Origin: Pseudopelobacter sp964601865
GTDB taxonomy: Bacteria; Desulfobacterota; Desulfuromonadia; Geobacterales; Pseudopelobacteraceae
DNA length: 18,925 bases
Direction: 5' to 3'
Assembly (NCBI GenBank): GCA_964601865.1
Contig: CAZRPI010000067.1
Coordinates: 1-18,925 of the forward strand
Made by a program: the position numbers and the translations under genes
Notes under the pieces: generated by a model
Databases searched by the model: none
What the model was told of the DNA's origin: nothing
What the model saw: the letters and a program-made list of their open reading frames with translations, nothing else
Shown: positions 1 to 8,114 of the stretch, piece by piece
How positions within the stretch are numbered: position 1 is the first letter of the stretch
How the letters are laid out: the number at the start of each line of letters is the position of its first letter

Positions 1-207
1 GGTATAGCCTCGATCACGAACCGGAATGCGGCCGATATCTCTCCCAATACTCCGTTTCATGAACTGGGGATAGACTCACTCGGTTTCGTAGAAATTCTCG
101 TCTACGTGGAAAAAACCTTCAACCAGCAGCTGATTTCCTCGGAGCTCACCAGGAAGGATTTCGAAAACGTTCATCTGCTGGCGCGCCTGATCGCCGGGAA
201 ACAGTGA
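1..207 (+). CDS. Acyl carrier protein, C-terminal part (5' end outside window)
   Basis: Frame 1 is open from the window edge to a TGA at 205-207, giving 68 residues. The segment HELGIDSLGFVEILVYVEK carries the GxDSL motif whose Ser (about residue 25 of the fragment) accepts the 4'-phosphopantetheine arm, followed by the amphipathic helix typical of acyl or peptidyl carrier proteins. It would hold acyl intermediates as thioesters in the cytoplasm. The next gene begins only 13 bp downstream and encodes a condensation/acyltransferase-fold protein, so this carrier may supply that enzyme with its acyl donor. Start and N-terminus are not visible. Carrier identity is secure; whether it serves fatty acid, polyketide or another pathway is not determinable. 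Confidence 0.85.
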   Translation, partial: GIASITNRNAADISPNTPFHELGIDSLGFVEILVYVEKTFNQQLISSELTRKDFENVHLLARLIAGKQ

Positions 208-220
208 CTCCATAGACGCC

Positions 221-1537
221 ATGCCGGAATCCAGACGAAAGCGCTACCTGTCCGGTTCGGACTGGGTGATTGCCACCCTCGACCATCTGCTGAAGAAGAC
301 CACCTGCACGGGGAATATCAACCAGGTTGCGCTGCTTCTGGATGGGCCGCTGGACGCGTCCGCATTCGCGGAAAGGCTGGCCGGCTTCGTTGGCCCATTA
401 CCCGTTCTGGAGGGGCGGATTGCCCGTGATGCCAGGCTGGCGCCCTACTGGAAGATTCCCGCCTCCCTGAAACGCAGGGTGGGGATTCACGCCACCTCGC
501 TCAACGACGTCACTTCGATGGGGGAGCTGCTGCCGGCCCTTGCCCGCTCCTCGGCCATCCCTTTCCGCGATGAACGGGAACACCTGGACTTCCGAATCTT
601 CTCCGACTCCGGGCGCAGCGTTCTCGTCATGCGCTTCGACCACCGCCTGTTCGACGCCCGCGGCGCCGAATCGTTTCTGAACTGTCTCCAGCAGCCCCCG
701 GCTGACCGGTTCCCTTCCGCTCCCATTACCTTCACCTCTTCAGCCGAACTGACCGATTGGGGGGCCAAGTTCCGGGCCGGGACCAATGTCAACCGCCGCA
801 TCATCGCCCTCTCCAGATCTACTCCCATGGCCCTGCCGCCCCGGAGCGGCGGAACGGGAAACTTCACCTACCGTCTGCTCGGCTTCGACCGCGGGGAGAC
901 GGAGCTGATTTTCCGAAAAGCCTGCAGCATGGCCGGCTACCTGATGGAATCCCCCTTCCTGCTGGCGGTTGTCACGCGTAGCGTGCACGAACTGTTCGTC
1001 GGACGCTCCGCGACCGGCGAGAGCTACCTGGTGCCGGTGACCGTGGATCTCAAACCCGGCAGGGAATCACTGCCGGATCTCTTCTTCAACCAGGTTTCAT
1101 ATCTCTACTACCAGATCCCGCTGCAGGCGGGAGACGACCTGCCGGAGCTGGTGTTACTCTACAAGCGGCAGATGTACGACCAGGTCAAATCCGGATTCGC
1201 CCGTGATCTCGCCCAAGCCACCCTGCTGAGCCGGATCGCGCCCCTCCCCCTCATGGGGAGAATGATGCGCATTCCCCTCAAGGGAAGGATGGCCAGCTTC
1301 GTCTTTTCCCATCTGGGCAGGAGTGCGTACCAGTCATCGAAGTTCATGGGGCTGGGGGTTGACAATGTCCTGCACCTACCTAGGGTGCCGTACCCGCCCG
1401 GTCTTGGTTTCTTCAGCAGCGTCTATGGGGACCGCCTCACCATGACCATCGCCTGTCTGGACGGCCTGCTGGATGAACGGGAACTGGACCTGCTGGAGAG
1501 AAACATCCGCCAACATATCGGTGCGGAAGCGTCATGA
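221..1537 (+). CDS. Condensation/acyltransferase-fold protein (CAT/BAHD/condensation-domain-like)
   Basis: This 438-residue soluble protein has the length and layout of the condensation-domain/acyltransferase superfamily. Near residues 138-150 it has MRFDHRLFDARGAESF, which I read as a variant of the HHxxxDG active site: one His precedes Leu-Phe-Asp, and the first His of the pair is replaced by Asp. Members of this fold transfer acyl groups from carrier proteins or CoA to hydroxyl or amine acceptors. The preceding gene is an acyl carrier protein. The stop overlaps the next gene (FAD oxidoreductase) by ATGA, showing translational coupling. I see no convincing ribosome binding site at this ATG, so the start is less certain than the reading frame. 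The fold is a moderate-confidence call; substrate and product are unknown. Confidence 0.6.
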   Translation: MPESRRKRYLSGSDWVIATLDHLLKKTTCTGNINQVALLLDGPLDASAFAERLAGFVGPLPVLEGRIARDARLAPYWKIPASLKRRVGIHATSLNDVTSMGELLPALARSSAIPFRDEREHLDFRIFSDSGRSVLVMRFDHRLFDARGAESFLNCLQQPPADRFPSAPITFTSSAELTDWGAKFRAGTNVNRRIIALSRSTPMALPPRSGGTGNFTYRLLGFDRGETELIFRKACSMAGYLMESPFLLAVVTRSVHELFVGRSATGESYLVPVTVDLKPGRESLPDLFFNQVSYLYYQIPLQAGDDLPELVLLYKRQMYDQVKSGFARDLAQATLLSRIAPLPLMGRMMRIPLKGRMASFVFSHLGRSAYQSSKFMGLGVDNVLHLPRVPYPPGLGFFSSVYGDRLTMTIACLDGLLDERELDLLERNIRQHIGAEAS

Positions 1538-2534
1538 GGATGCTTTCCCGTGAAATAGTCGTGGCGGGCGGCGGGGTTGCGGGAACCTGCGCGGCCCTGG
1601 CGGCGGCCCGGGGCGGCGTGTCAACCCTGTTGCTGGAGGCGCGGCCCGGCCTGGGCGGAACCGGGGCTTCCGGCATGCTGCGGCACATCTGCGGCCTGTA
1701 CGGTACCGGGGATACCGTTCCCACGGAAACCCTGAACGGCGGCCTTGCCGCGGAAATCGCGGAACGGCTGCTGGCTATGGCGCCGGGCCGGACCGTGCGC
1801 GGCATCGGGCAGGTATACGTCCTTCCCTACGGGGACGGTGATCTGCGCACGGTTCTGACGGACCTCTGCGGGGCGGAAAGTAACCTGAAGGTCGTAACAT
1901 CGGCCCCGGTGGTCCGGGCGACCATGGCCGGTGAACGGATGACCGGCGTCACGGTGGCCGGCCGGGATGGTCTGACAGCCGTCAGCGCCGGCTGTTTCAT
2001 CGACTGCACCGGCGAGGCGGCGCTGGCTGCCCTGGCGGGTGTCGGCTGCGACCTCTCGCCTCCTTCGGAACGCCAGCTGGCCGGCTTCACCATCAGGGTC
2101 GCGGGACTCAGGGATGTGGACGACATGGCGTCTCTCAGGGTCCCCTATTTCTGCGCCCAAGGGGCCGGGGAGGGCGTGCTGCCGCCGTTGCTGAGGTTCA
2201 CCACCTTTTTCCCGGGCGATTCCCCGGATGAGGGTTTCTGCAAGCTCAGCCTGGACGGCGATGACGGTGAGGAGCGTGAGCAGCGGGCGCGCCATTGGGC
2301 GATGCTCCTGATCGGCTACCTGGGACGGGTCCTCCCTTCTTTCGGCGGAGCGCGGATCGTCGGAATGGCGGAGAGAGTCCTTGACCGCGAGGGGAGAAGG
2401 GCGCGGGGGGAGTATATCCTCACGGAGGACGATGTCCTCTCCGGCCGCAAGTTTACCGACGGAATCGTCAAAAACTCCTGGCCGATCGAGGTCTGGGACA
2501 GGTCCAGGGGGACTGGTTACCGCTTTCTCCCGAA
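1534..2534 (+). CDS. FAD-dependent oxidoreductase, truncated by assembly gap
   Basis: The first 333 residues are readable before the run of Ns. The N-terminus has a dinucleotide-binding fold, EIVVAGGGVAGTCAALAAAR, with GGGVAG binding the FAD ADP moiety, followed by LLLEARPGLGGTGASG, where an acidic residue ends strand 2. A later IDCTGEAALAALAGV is the second FAD-contacting segment of the FAD_oxidored group. The stretch GRKFTDGIVKNSWPIEVWD near residues 308-326 also suits that group. Family members are usually some 400-450 residues or more, so a C-terminal part is expected in or across the gap. The ATG overlaps the stop of the acyltransferase-like gene by 4 bp, so both act in one pathway. Substrate is unknown. 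No C-terminal segment is recognisable after the gap. Confidence 0.8.
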
Positions 2535-2634
2535 NNNNNNNNNNNNNNNNNNNNNNNNNNNNNNNNNNNNNNNNNNNNNNNNNNNNNNNNNNNNNNNNNN
2601 NNNNNNNNNNNNNNNNNNNNNNNNNNNNNNNNNN
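2535..2634. other. Assembly gap (100 Ns)
   Basis: Exactly 100 Ns, the usual placeholder for a scaffold join of unknown size. The bases flanking it do not repeat each other, unlike the second gap in this window. The true distance is therefore unknown, and the missing sequence should contain the end of the FAD oxidoreductase and possibly the start of the next gene. Confidence 0.95.
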
Positions 2635-3238
2635 TGCTGAAAACGCATCCGGGAGCAGTCCGTTGACCTACAGTTCCATCATAATTGCCGGCTGGCTTGC
2701 AATGATGAGCGCTTTCTTCTCCATTCCGATGACCTATGTGTCATACCTGCTGGAGGGACGCGCCGACACCGAAGCCATCGCGGCCCATATCGCCATTCAG
2801 GCGGCCGGAGCGCTGCTGTATGTGGCCATAAACCTGTACCTCAGGAGACTTCTCGACGTCCTGTTCAGGTTCCGTGATGCGGCCAGGTGTCTCGATCTCA
2901 TGATAGCGGCAAATGTGGCGGTATTCGTGATCTCGGAGGTGGCCCGCTTCTCCCGATACAGTGAACAGTTGCTGTTCACGGCCATCGGGATACAGGTTTT
3001 CCAGGGAATGGTACAGGTTCGCTTCGGTTACAGGCTGCGGAAGCTGCCCTATGATCTGGACGGCATGGCGCAACCCTTCTGCTTCCTGAACATGGCAACC
3101 GGTGTTTGTATTGCTTCCGTCCTGCTCCTCTATGTCGGCGTGGTGGTGAGCGCCATAACCGACCTGATGCTCGGGACCATATTCTTTCACATAGCCAGGA
3201 TGGCGCGCGAGGCGAATTCCGCCGACAGCGGGGGATAG
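2635..3238 (+). CDS. Polytopic membrane protein of unknown function (start uncertain, may lie in gap)
   Basis: The frame is open from the gap to a TAG at 3236-3238 and reads as about 200 residues of an integral membrane protein. Five hydrophobic stretches are visible: IIIAGWLAMMSAFFSIPMTY, AIQAAGALLYVAINLYL, LMIAANVAVFVISEVA, LLFTAIGIQVFQGMVQV and a long last one around SVLLLYVGVVVSAI. Basic loops such as YLRRLLDVLFRFRDAAR suggest cytoplasmic positions. A TTG at 2663 preceded by GGGAG at 2651-2655 could be the start, since it falls just ahead of the first membrane segment; otherwise translation begins inside the gap. I recognise no catalytic motif and no family. It follows the oxidoreductase on the same strand, but the gap hides their true spacing. 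Confidence 0.6.
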
Positions 3239-3277
3239 CCGCGGTCTTCCCGTCAGCATATCGGGCAGTGAAACTGA

Positions 3278-3305
3278 TTGCATTGGAGCGGTATGTTGGT
3301 AATAT
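3278..3305 (+). promoter_or_regulatory. Candidate sigma-70-type promoter for the S8 protease
   Basis: TTGCAT at 3278-3283 and TAATAT at 3300-3305 are separated by 16 bp, close to the consensus -35/-10 layout. The site lies in the 181-bp intergenic stretch ahead of the protease, about 115 bp from its ATG. This is a visual match only. Such matches occur by chance, although the AT-rich -10 region stands out in this GC-rich sequence. Confidence 0.3.
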
Positions 3306-3419
3306 TATCCGCACCTGTCCGGATTCCGCGGGATACTTCCCGGTCGCGTCCGTCTGATACTCCACTGATCTGTTCCGGGCCTTCCCGTGCCCGCATCCCA
3401 CCGAGTCGAAGGAGGTAGT

Positions 3420-5249
3420 ATGAGAGGGTTGAAAGAATTTTCCCTGCTGGCGGTGTCCGCCTGTCTGCTGCTTTCCGGGCAAGCGTCTGCCGTCGAGACG
3501 AAGCCGGAGCGACAGATCATCGTGGCCAGGAGTGAAGCCGATTATGACTTCCTGAAGGGACAGTTCGTCGCCGACGGAGGGACGGTTGTGAAGGAGATGA
3601 AGCCGCTGCTCGGTTTCGTGGTGACCGCTCCCAGGGAAATCCACAGCAGGAGCGCAGCCCTTGCCTCCGCCAGGTCCCGCGGACTGTATCAGGTGGCTGC
3701 CGACAGGGTGAGGCATCTCATCAGGCCGGGGATGAAACGGGAATTCTTCGGGACCGAGGACAAAACCGACGGTTCCGGCATTCCCGCGCTTAAAAGGATA
3801 CAGATGTCCGTTCCCGCCGTTGTCGCGGGTTCCGGCTCCCAGAACGGCGACTTTCCCAGGCCCGCCGCCATTACCGCGGATCCGGCCTTTTCTCTTTCCG
3901 GGCTCATGTGGAACTATCTGCGCATCAACGCGGATGACGCCTGGGGGGTATCAAGCGGCATCTCGGATGTTCGTGTGGGCGTGGCGGATACCGGACTTGA
4001 CTACACCCATTCCGAACTTTCGGGCAAGGTCTCGCAGGTTTTCGATCTTACCGACACGTCACTCTGCAAGGATTACTACGGTAAGAGTGACGCCGATCTT
4101 GCCGACTATTACGGTGTGCCTTCCGATATCGACTTCAATGGCCACGGCACCTGGATCGGCGGCAACATCGCCGCCGTGGTGGACGGTCATGGAATCAACG
4201 GCATCGCACCCGGCGTCAAGCTGGTATCGCTCAAGATCTCCGAATGGTGCGGCTCAGCCTATGACTCATCCATAATCTCCTCCTTTATCGTTGCCGCGGA
4301 AAATGGTATCGACGTCGTCAGCATCTCGTTCGGAGGCTACAGCGACTCAAAAGATCCCTACCAGAAGGCCACCCTCGATCTCTACAAGGCGGTAGTGGCG
4401 TATGCCAGGAAGATGGGGACGGTTATCGTCTCCTCGGCCGGCAACGACCATGTACGTATCGATGCCAGCGGCAAGGTGTCGAGTCACGGCATCCTGATGT
4501 CTACGGGGAACTCCACGGCTGATGATTACTTCGGGCTGTACGAGACGCCGGCCGGCGTGAAGGGTGTGGTGATGGTGTCCGCAACCGGCAACAATGTGGA
4601 GTCTCCCTCCGCCAGTTGCGCTGCCGGGACGACCGGCGCCAACGCCACCTGCAAACTGGCGACTGATACCCACCAGTCCTTCGGCGCCGGCCTGCAGGAC
4701 CAGCTCGCCTATTACAGCAACTATGGTCCCAGGATCGACATTGCCGCTCCCGGAGGCGCCAGGAAATTCAACCTCCCCTATTCCGACGGGGGAGGGACGC
4801 CGGGCTGGCCGGTGACCACCGCCGACGGCTACAGCTCCTGGGAGGAGTTCAGCATCACCTCCAACTATGCCCAGGACATGACCTGCTATTCCTGGCCCAG
4901 TTCCGCCGTCTTCCCCGCCAACCAGTGCTATACCAACATCCAGGGTACCTCCATGGCGACACCCCATGTCTCCGCGGCCATCGCTCTCGTGGCAAGCGTG
5001 AACAGCTCCGCCAGGTACAAGCCGGACACCCTGATCAAGATCGTCAAGGCGAACGCCAGGAAGGTGAAAGGGAACAAGACCCCGCCGCTGAGCGCGGCCG
5101 ATAAGAGCGCGGGTGACCTGACGGGAGAGGCGTGCGCGTCCGGTTACTGTCACCTGGGCGGGAAGGCCATTTCGGACAAGGAAGCCTACGGCGCCGGCAT
5201 TGTGGACGTCTACAAGGCGGTGAACCCCAAGGCGTCCAGGATACAGTGA
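3420..5249 (+). CDS. Secreted subtilisin-like serine protease (peptidase S8)
   Basis: A 609-residue secreted endopeptidase. The start chosen is the ATG at 3420, preceded by AAGGAGGT at 3409-3416; it gives an ideal signal peptide (MRGLKEF, a hydrophobic core, then GQASA before VE). An in-frame start 33 bp upstream would spoil this. Residues about 35-105 look like an inhibitor-I9-type propeptide. The catalytic triad is visible: Asp190 in VGVADTGLDY, His242 in NGHGTWIGG (a variant of GHGTHVAG), and Ser511 in GTSMATPHVSAA. Asn342 in SSAGNDHV is the oxyanion-hole residue. Between Asn and Ser there is an insertion with several Cys, possibly disulfide-bonded. It is likely exported by Sec and matured by prodomain removal. 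No cell-wall anchor or transmembrane tail is seen. It seems monocistronic, with its own upstream region and a downstream hairpin. Confidence 0.93.
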   Translation: MRGLKEFSLLAVSACLLLSGQASAVETKPERQIIVARSEADYDFLKGQFVADGGTVVKEMKPLLGFVVTAPREIHSRSAALASARSRGLYQVAADRVRHLIRPGMKREFFGTEDKTDGSGIPALKRIQMSVPAVVAGSGSQNGDFPRPAAITADPAFSLSGLMWNYLRINADDAWGVSSGISDVRVGVADTGLDYTHSELSGKVSQVFDLTDTSLCKDYYGKSDADLADYYGVPSDIDFNGHGTWIGGNIAAVVDGHGINGIAPGVKLVSLKISEWCGSAYDSSIISSFIVAAENGIDVVSISFGGYSDSKDPYQKATLDLYKAVVAYARKMGTVIVSSAGNDHVRIDASGKVSSHGILMSTGNSTADDYFGLYETPAGVKGVVMVSATGNNVESPSASCAAGTTGANATCKLATDTHQSFGAGLQDQLAYYSNYGPRIDIAAPGGARKFNLPYSDGGGTPGWPVTTADGYSSWEEFSITSNYAQDMTCYSWPSSAVFPANQCYTNIQGTSMATPHVSAAIALVASVNSSARYKPDTLIKIVKANARKVKGNKTPPLSAADKSAGDLTGEACASGYCHLGGKAISDKEAYGAGIVDVYKAVNPKASRIQ

Positions 5250-5352
5250 CCTAAGGAAGCAAAAGCGGTTTCTGTTCCATTGTATAACGCGGTGACGGAT
5301 TGACTGTCATGGATGCGGAACCGTCGCCGTAAAACGGATATGCTGAATCAGA

Positions 5353-5381
5353 GGAAGGAACCCGTTCCACGGGTTCCTTCC
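5353..5381. terminator. Perfect hairpin terminator between convergent genes
   Basis: GGAAGGAACCCGT at 5353-5365 pairs perfectly with ACGGGTTCCTTCC at 5369-5381: a 13-bp stem with a 3-nt loop. It lies about 100 bp after the S8 protease stop and about 120 bp after the stop of the convergent DUF1003 gene, so it could serve both. The following CGTTTCTCC is only a weak T tract. Confidence 0.7.
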
Positions 5382-5500
5382 CGTTTCTCCGGCGGAGTTC
5401 CGGGCACTACCGGGGGGACCGAGACCCGGGGGCGGTGTGCCATGGTTTCCTGACATCCCGCGCGCCCGTGATTCCGGGGAACAGTCCGATTCCTGGCCGT

Positions 5501-5986
5501 TCAATCCGGATTCGCCGTCTGTGTCTCTCCGTTTTCACCGACCATCTTCGAGAGCATCCCGTGGAGCCCGGTAATGGCAACGTTCTGGGCCTCCAGATGT
5601 TCCAGGATCACTCTGATTTCGTGCTCCGCCTTGAGGTTCACCTCGTAATCCAGGTGGGCCTCGATGCGGTCGCGATCCGCCTTGCGGTTCTGGCTCATCA
5701 TGATCATCGGCGCGGTATAGGCAGCCTGCAGCGACAGGACGAGATTCATCAGGATGAAGGGATAGGGGTCCCAGTGACGGATCCAGGCGGTGACGTTGAG
5801 AATGACCCACAGGGTGAGCAGCACCGACTGGCCGATGATGAATTCCCAGGAACCGACCTTGGCCGCGACCCAGTCTGCCGCAACCTGGCCCGACGTCAGC
5901 TGCTCGTCTATGACCTGGTTGGCGTTTCTTATCGGGGGGTGTCTGTGGTTATGGTTGAAAGGCGAGGGAAATGCGGGCAGATGCAT
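5501..5986 (-). CDS. DUF1003 family membrane protein
   Basis: A 161-residue inner-membrane protein whose sequence follows the DUF1003 pattern throughout. The hydrophobic segment WEFIIGQSVLLTLWVILNV is followed by WDPYPFILMNLVLSLQAAYT, then the charged SQNRKADRDRIEAHLDYEVN and a C-terminal amphipathic stretch with heptad-like spacing (EHEIRVILEHLEAQN) likely to be coiled coil. The start is well supported by AGGAGG seven to eight bases upstream of the ATG. The family has no established biochemical role. It stands alone between divergent and convergent neighbours, so context gives no hint, and I see no link with the lasso cluster. Confidence 0.9.
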   Translation of the reverse strand: MHLPAFPSPFNHNHRHPPIRNANQVIDEQLTSGQVAADWVAAKVGSWEFIIGQSVLLTLWVILNVTAWIRHWDPYPFILMNLVLSLQAAYTAPMIMMSQNRKADRDRIEAHLDYEVNLKAEHEIRVILEHLEAQNVAITGLHGMLSKMVGENGETQTANPD

Positions 5987-6217
5987 GAATACCTCCTGTC
6001 GCTGAGTTCTGCCCTACCATACCAGATCGGATCTGGCGCGCAACTCCCTTTCCTGGTCGGCTTAATGAAACGGGGTGTGTTGGGCCGCAAAATGGCCGGC
6101 CTGGAATCCGTTTTCTCTTCTCGAAAGGTCGATTGCGGAGATGCGCATGACTTGACGCTTTGCCGTTCCTGATGGTATGTGTCTGATACCCCATCGCGAG
6201 GGTAAACTTCATGGTTT
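5987..6217. promoter_or_regulatory. Divergent intergenic region with a weak candidate promoter
   Basis: This 231-bp stretch separates the minus-strand DUF1003 gene from the plus-strand gene at 6218 and should contain promoters for both. On the plus strand TTGACG at 6152-6157 lies 18 bp from TATGTG at 6176-6181, a fair -35 with a poor -10. A short inverted repeat GGTAT-N7-ATACC overlaps the -10. No RNA gene or open frame of note is visible. Confidence 0.3.
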
Positions 6218-6700
6218 GTGCTGGCTGCAATGTTTCCAATCTCAATCGGCGGCAAGATAAGGATTAAAGACAGGGCTGCCTTCTCCGCTCGGGCAGTCGA
6301 GGACGAGATCGCTTCCACGCTCATGGTCAGGGGTATCCCGGTGGAATACGGGCCCGAAGGCGGATTCAGGTTCAGGCTGAGCGTGTTCCGTCTCCTGGGA
6401 TGGACCGCATTCCAGGGAATTTCTTCGGGAACGGTCCGCTGCACCGAGTGTCCCGAGGCGCTGCATATCTCCTACCGCCTGCGGTTTTTTCATCTGGCCC
6501 TCCTGATTTCGGCTCTGGTGCTGCTCATCAGGTGGTTCGACACCGGATACAGCCCGATACACATCCCGGTCAAGTATTACATCCTGGCCTGGATCGGCAT
6601 GGTGGGCGCCAACATGTTGTTCTCGGTGATGGAATTCAGGCGTTTTCTGCGCTCGTGCGCGGCCGAGTCGGCCGAACGGGTGTTTTACTGGAGAAAATAG
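6218..6700 (+). CDS. Small membrane protein of unknown function
   Basis: 160 residues. The N-terminal half is soluble and contains RGIPVEYGPEGGFRFRLSVF. It is followed by two likely transmembrane helices, RFFHLALLISALVLLIRWF and YYILAWIGMVGANMLFSVM, and a short basic cytoplasmic tail ending FYWRK. A Cys pair (CTEC) lies before the first helix. The start is ambiguous: ATGs at 6218 and 6230 are both possible and neither has a strong ribosome binding site. I recognise no family. The gene converges on the last gene of the lasso operon, with only 14 bp between stops and no clear terminator there. Confidence 0.6.
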   Translation: MLAAMFPISIGGKIRIKDRAAFSARAVEDEIASTLMVRGIPVEYGPEGGFRFRLSVFRLLGWTAFQGISSGTVRCTECPEALHISYRLRFFHLALLISALVLLIRWFDTGYSPIHIPVKYYILAWIGMVGANMLFSVMEFRRFLRSCAAESAERVFYWRK

Positions 6701-6714
6701 GGGGTGGCGCGTTT

Positions 6715-8114
6715 CTAATGTACGTCCAGCCAGTTCGTAATTTGTTTTCTACGTTCGGCAATGGCTTTTAGCGTGACGTCGCCCCGTTGATACTTTTTCA
6801 GTGTGTAACCGTAGCGGCGCAGCACATCCACAAAACGGCGCGGGTAGCAGAAATAAATTCCGATGGAATTCATCGGCAGCGAATACAGATTGGCGATCAT
6901 CTCCTTGGGCAGAAATACCCGCTGCCAGAATATACGGATTTTGTCCCAAAGTCGCCTGTGTTCAAGGAGCTCGGCAAAAGGTGCGGGGATAGAAGCTGTT
7001 GTTATTTTGTCGCTGAGGATCTGGAGGATGACGGTCTCGGTAAAATCGTCCGTCATATCCGCTGGCCGCAGCTCTTCCAGGATTTCGGCGGGTACATCCG
7101 CGCCAGCCAGTTCTTTTGCCATGCGCAAGGCCAGATAAACACCCCGCTGCCATCCCCAGCGAACGGTCCGCGCCGTAACTGCTCGCCAATCGAGAACGGC
7201 GCCGAAATGGGCAATCGTTGCCGCAATGTCGCATGAGGGGCGAAGTCCGAAGGCGAACTGGTGATGGTAGGAAGTGTGCAGGCAAAGATGNNNNNNNNNN
7301 NNNNNNNNNNNNNNNNNNNNNNNNNNNNNNNNNNNNNNNNNNNNNNNNNNNNNNNNNNNNNNNNNNNNNNNNNNNNNNNNNNNNNNNNNNAGGGGCGAAG
7401 TCCGAAGGCGAACTGGTGATGGTAGGAAGTGTGCAGGCAAAGATGGAGCAACTGGTCTTCGGGTGAGAGTGCCAGCGTGTCATGGCCTGCGATGTGAACG
7501 GGCATGGCGTGCTCCCATAAACCCGAGGGATCGATGCTGTATCTTTCGCCTGGAGCTGTCAGGTTCCAGTGGATTTCGAAGGCGGCATATCCGCTTTTAT
7601 ACATGCAGGGCAGGTGATGCCCGGTTTTAATAATTGTGTCAATGTGTATGGGCTGAAACGGTACATACCCCATTTTCTCCAAAATATCCGCAATCCGTGC
7701 CAGGTCGTCCGGTTGCGCCAGCACGTCGATGTCGTTCATTTCCCGCAGTCCGATGTTGCCGTAAACCGCTTCCGCCAGGAAAATACCCTTGAGCAGGATC
7801 AGGGGTATCCCTTCGGATTTCAGAACCGACAGGAGCCGCCGTAGTTCGGCATAGAGGCGGAGGTTGAGCAGCGTGTTTTGCCGGTATGCCACCCGGAGTT
7901 CTTCCGTCACCGCTTTGGGAACGGCATGTTCCATCCCCTTTTCCCTAAGCCGCTGCCAGAGCAGCGGCCGAACCCGCTGATTTGCCGCCTGGGAAAGCAT
8001 GGTCTGCCAGCCCTCGGGCGGGAGAGCGGCAAGGCGGGAGAGGTCGAGTGACGGGATATCTCTTCTGATGCATTCTATCAGGAGCCGGTCAGGCTCCGGT
8101 ATGTTCACTTCCAT
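6715..8114 (-). CDS. Nucleotidyltransferase-family protein (NTP_transf_5-like), split only by an assembly artefact
   Basis: Upstream of the gap the protein has PLILLKGIFLAEAVYGN and LREMNDIDVLAQPDD, the LKG and DxD pattern of this nucleotidyltransferase group. Downstream of the gap the reading frame continues to a stop at 6715. Both sides repeat the same HLCLHTSYHHQFAFGLRP because 55 bp are duplicated around the Ns. Removing one copy plus the 100 Ns (155 bp) restores one uninterrupted frame of about 414 residues from the ATG at 8114, which has GAGGGAGC just upstream; another ATG lies at 8141. The start overlaps the ABC exporter's end by 26 bp. Proteins of this group recur in lasso clusters, and one such enzyme has been linked to sugar attachment on pseudomycoidin. 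Its substrate here is unknown. Confidence 0.8.
7236..7290. repeat. 55-bp duplicate flanking gap (copy 1)
   Basis: Identical, base for base, to 7391-7445 on the other side of the 100 Ns. A perfect 55-bp duplication ending exactly at the gap is the signature of two contigs that overlap by an assembly k-mer length but were scaffolded, not merged. It is an assembly artefact, not a biological repeat. Confidence 0.92.
7291..7390. other. Assembly gap (100 Ns), artefactual
   Basis: A 100-N placeholder inside the nucleotidyltransferase gene. Because the flanks are the same 55 bp, the true sequence probably has no missing bases. Collapsing 7236-7390 leaves a single intact reading frame, which supports this reading. 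Confidence 0.95.
7391..7445. repeat. 55-bp duplicate flanking gap (copy 2)
   Basis: Second copy of 7236-7290. See that entry for the interpretation as an unmerged contig overlap. Confidence 0.92.

Noticed and set aside
2381..3238. A single 285-residue frame running through the first gap
   Set aside because: The part before the gap is out of frame with, and inside, the FAD oxidoreductase; only the part after the gap is a plausible protein.
4347..5153. 268-residue minus-strand frame inside the S8 protease
   Set aside because: Shadow of the protease; composition is Gly/His/Arg-rich as expected of antisense frames in GC-rich genes.
5435..6172. Long plus-strand frame opposite the DUF1003 gene
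   Set aside because: It is antisense to a well-supported DUF1003 protein and has no recognisable motifs.
7236..7445. Direct repeats as an insertion-site duplication or recombination repeat
   Set aside because: The repeats end exactly at a 100-N placeholder, and collapsing them restores the gene; an assembly overlap explains everything.
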